From a bacterium (GTDB lineage Bacteria; Armatimonadota; Chthonomonadetes; Chthonomonadales; CAJBBX01), in assembly GCA_009885735.1 (NCBI GenBank), contig VFKD01000707.1, positions 1 to 34,704 on the forward strand: 34,704 nt of DNA, given 5' to 3'. Below, piece after piece: positions 34,431-34,704 of the stretch (the first letter of the stretch is position 1; every line of letters starts with the position of its first letter). Under the pieces are notes generated by a model. It was not told where the DNA came from and searched no databases. It saw nothing but the letters and a program-made list of their open reading frames with translations. Both the position numbers and the translations under genes were made by a program.

Positions 34431-34704
34431 GCAGAGGTCTCCTGCTCGAAGTCGGGAGTGTCCGAGGCGGCTACATAGGCAGATACCACCTCCTCTACTC
34501 CTCCGTCCATTCGTACCCCGCCTTGGTGCAGCCAGATGACGCGATGGGCAACCTGGCGCACTACCTTCATGTCGTGTGACACAAAGACTATCGTCTTGCC
34601 TACGGACTGCAATTCGCCAATCTTGCGATAGCACTTCTGCTGGAACGCCTCGTCTCCCACTGCAAGGACCTCATCCACCACTAGAATGGCCGGGTCGGTG
34701 TGGA
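34427..34704 (-). CDS. polysaccharide/O-antigen ABC transporter ATP-binding protein (Wzt-like), 5' end off window
   Basis: HTDPAILVVDEVLAVGDEAFQQKCYRKIGEL (Walker B and D-loop) and IVFVSHDMKVVRQVAHRVIWLHQGG (H-loop). Open to the window edge. Confidence 0.9.
   Translation of the reverse strand, partial: HTDPAILVVDEVLAVGDEAFQQKCYRKIGELQSVGKTIVFVSHDMKVVRQVAHRVIWLHQGGVRMDGGVEEVVSAYVAASDTPDFEQETSA

Noticed and set aside
1-34704. tRNA or rRNA genes
   Set aside because: No T-loop GGTTCRANYCC-like motif with cloverleaf context and no rRNA-like conserved tracts were found in intergenic regions by eye. A tRNAscan-SE/Rfam run would be decisive.

Overview
Bacterial chromosomal window, GC-rich and mostly coding, with no rRNA, tRNA or CRISPR array seen. 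Most of it is housekeeping or metabolic: Rne/Rng ribonuclease, DUF2344 protein, FdhD, phenylalanine-hydroxylase-like protein, MDR dehydrogenase, LysA, M50 protease, TrpS, ParB, PanD, MoaA, Rieske protein, and GT2 plus ABC polysaccharide genes at the right edge. Main points of interest: (1) A minus-strand operon at the left edge (sigma-70-like factor, XRE-like HTH protein, then one ORF fusing an ImmA/IrrE-type HELAH metallopeptidase to a UvrD/Rep helicase). The fusion ORF is missing from the supplied ORF track because it starts with GTG and runs off the window; I translated it by hand. (2) A compact accessory island at about 19.8-25.3 kb: Uma2 nuclease, dehydrogenase-tail remnant, zinc-ribbon/PH-like protein, an 815-aa orphan protein with a C-terminal zinc ribbon and a PD-(D/E)XK-like EAK motif, a truncated PIN-toxin remnant, two paralogous antitoxin-like genes, and an AbiEii-like nucleotidyltransferase pair. 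(3) Non-coding signals: a sigma-54 promoter match before a glycosyltransferase/radical-SAM pair, near-consensus sigma-70 promoters placing fdhD and moaA as leaderless genes, and a promoter-proximal intrinsic terminator before lysA with a possible alternative pairing to the SD. All names come from motif recognition by eye; no database search was run.
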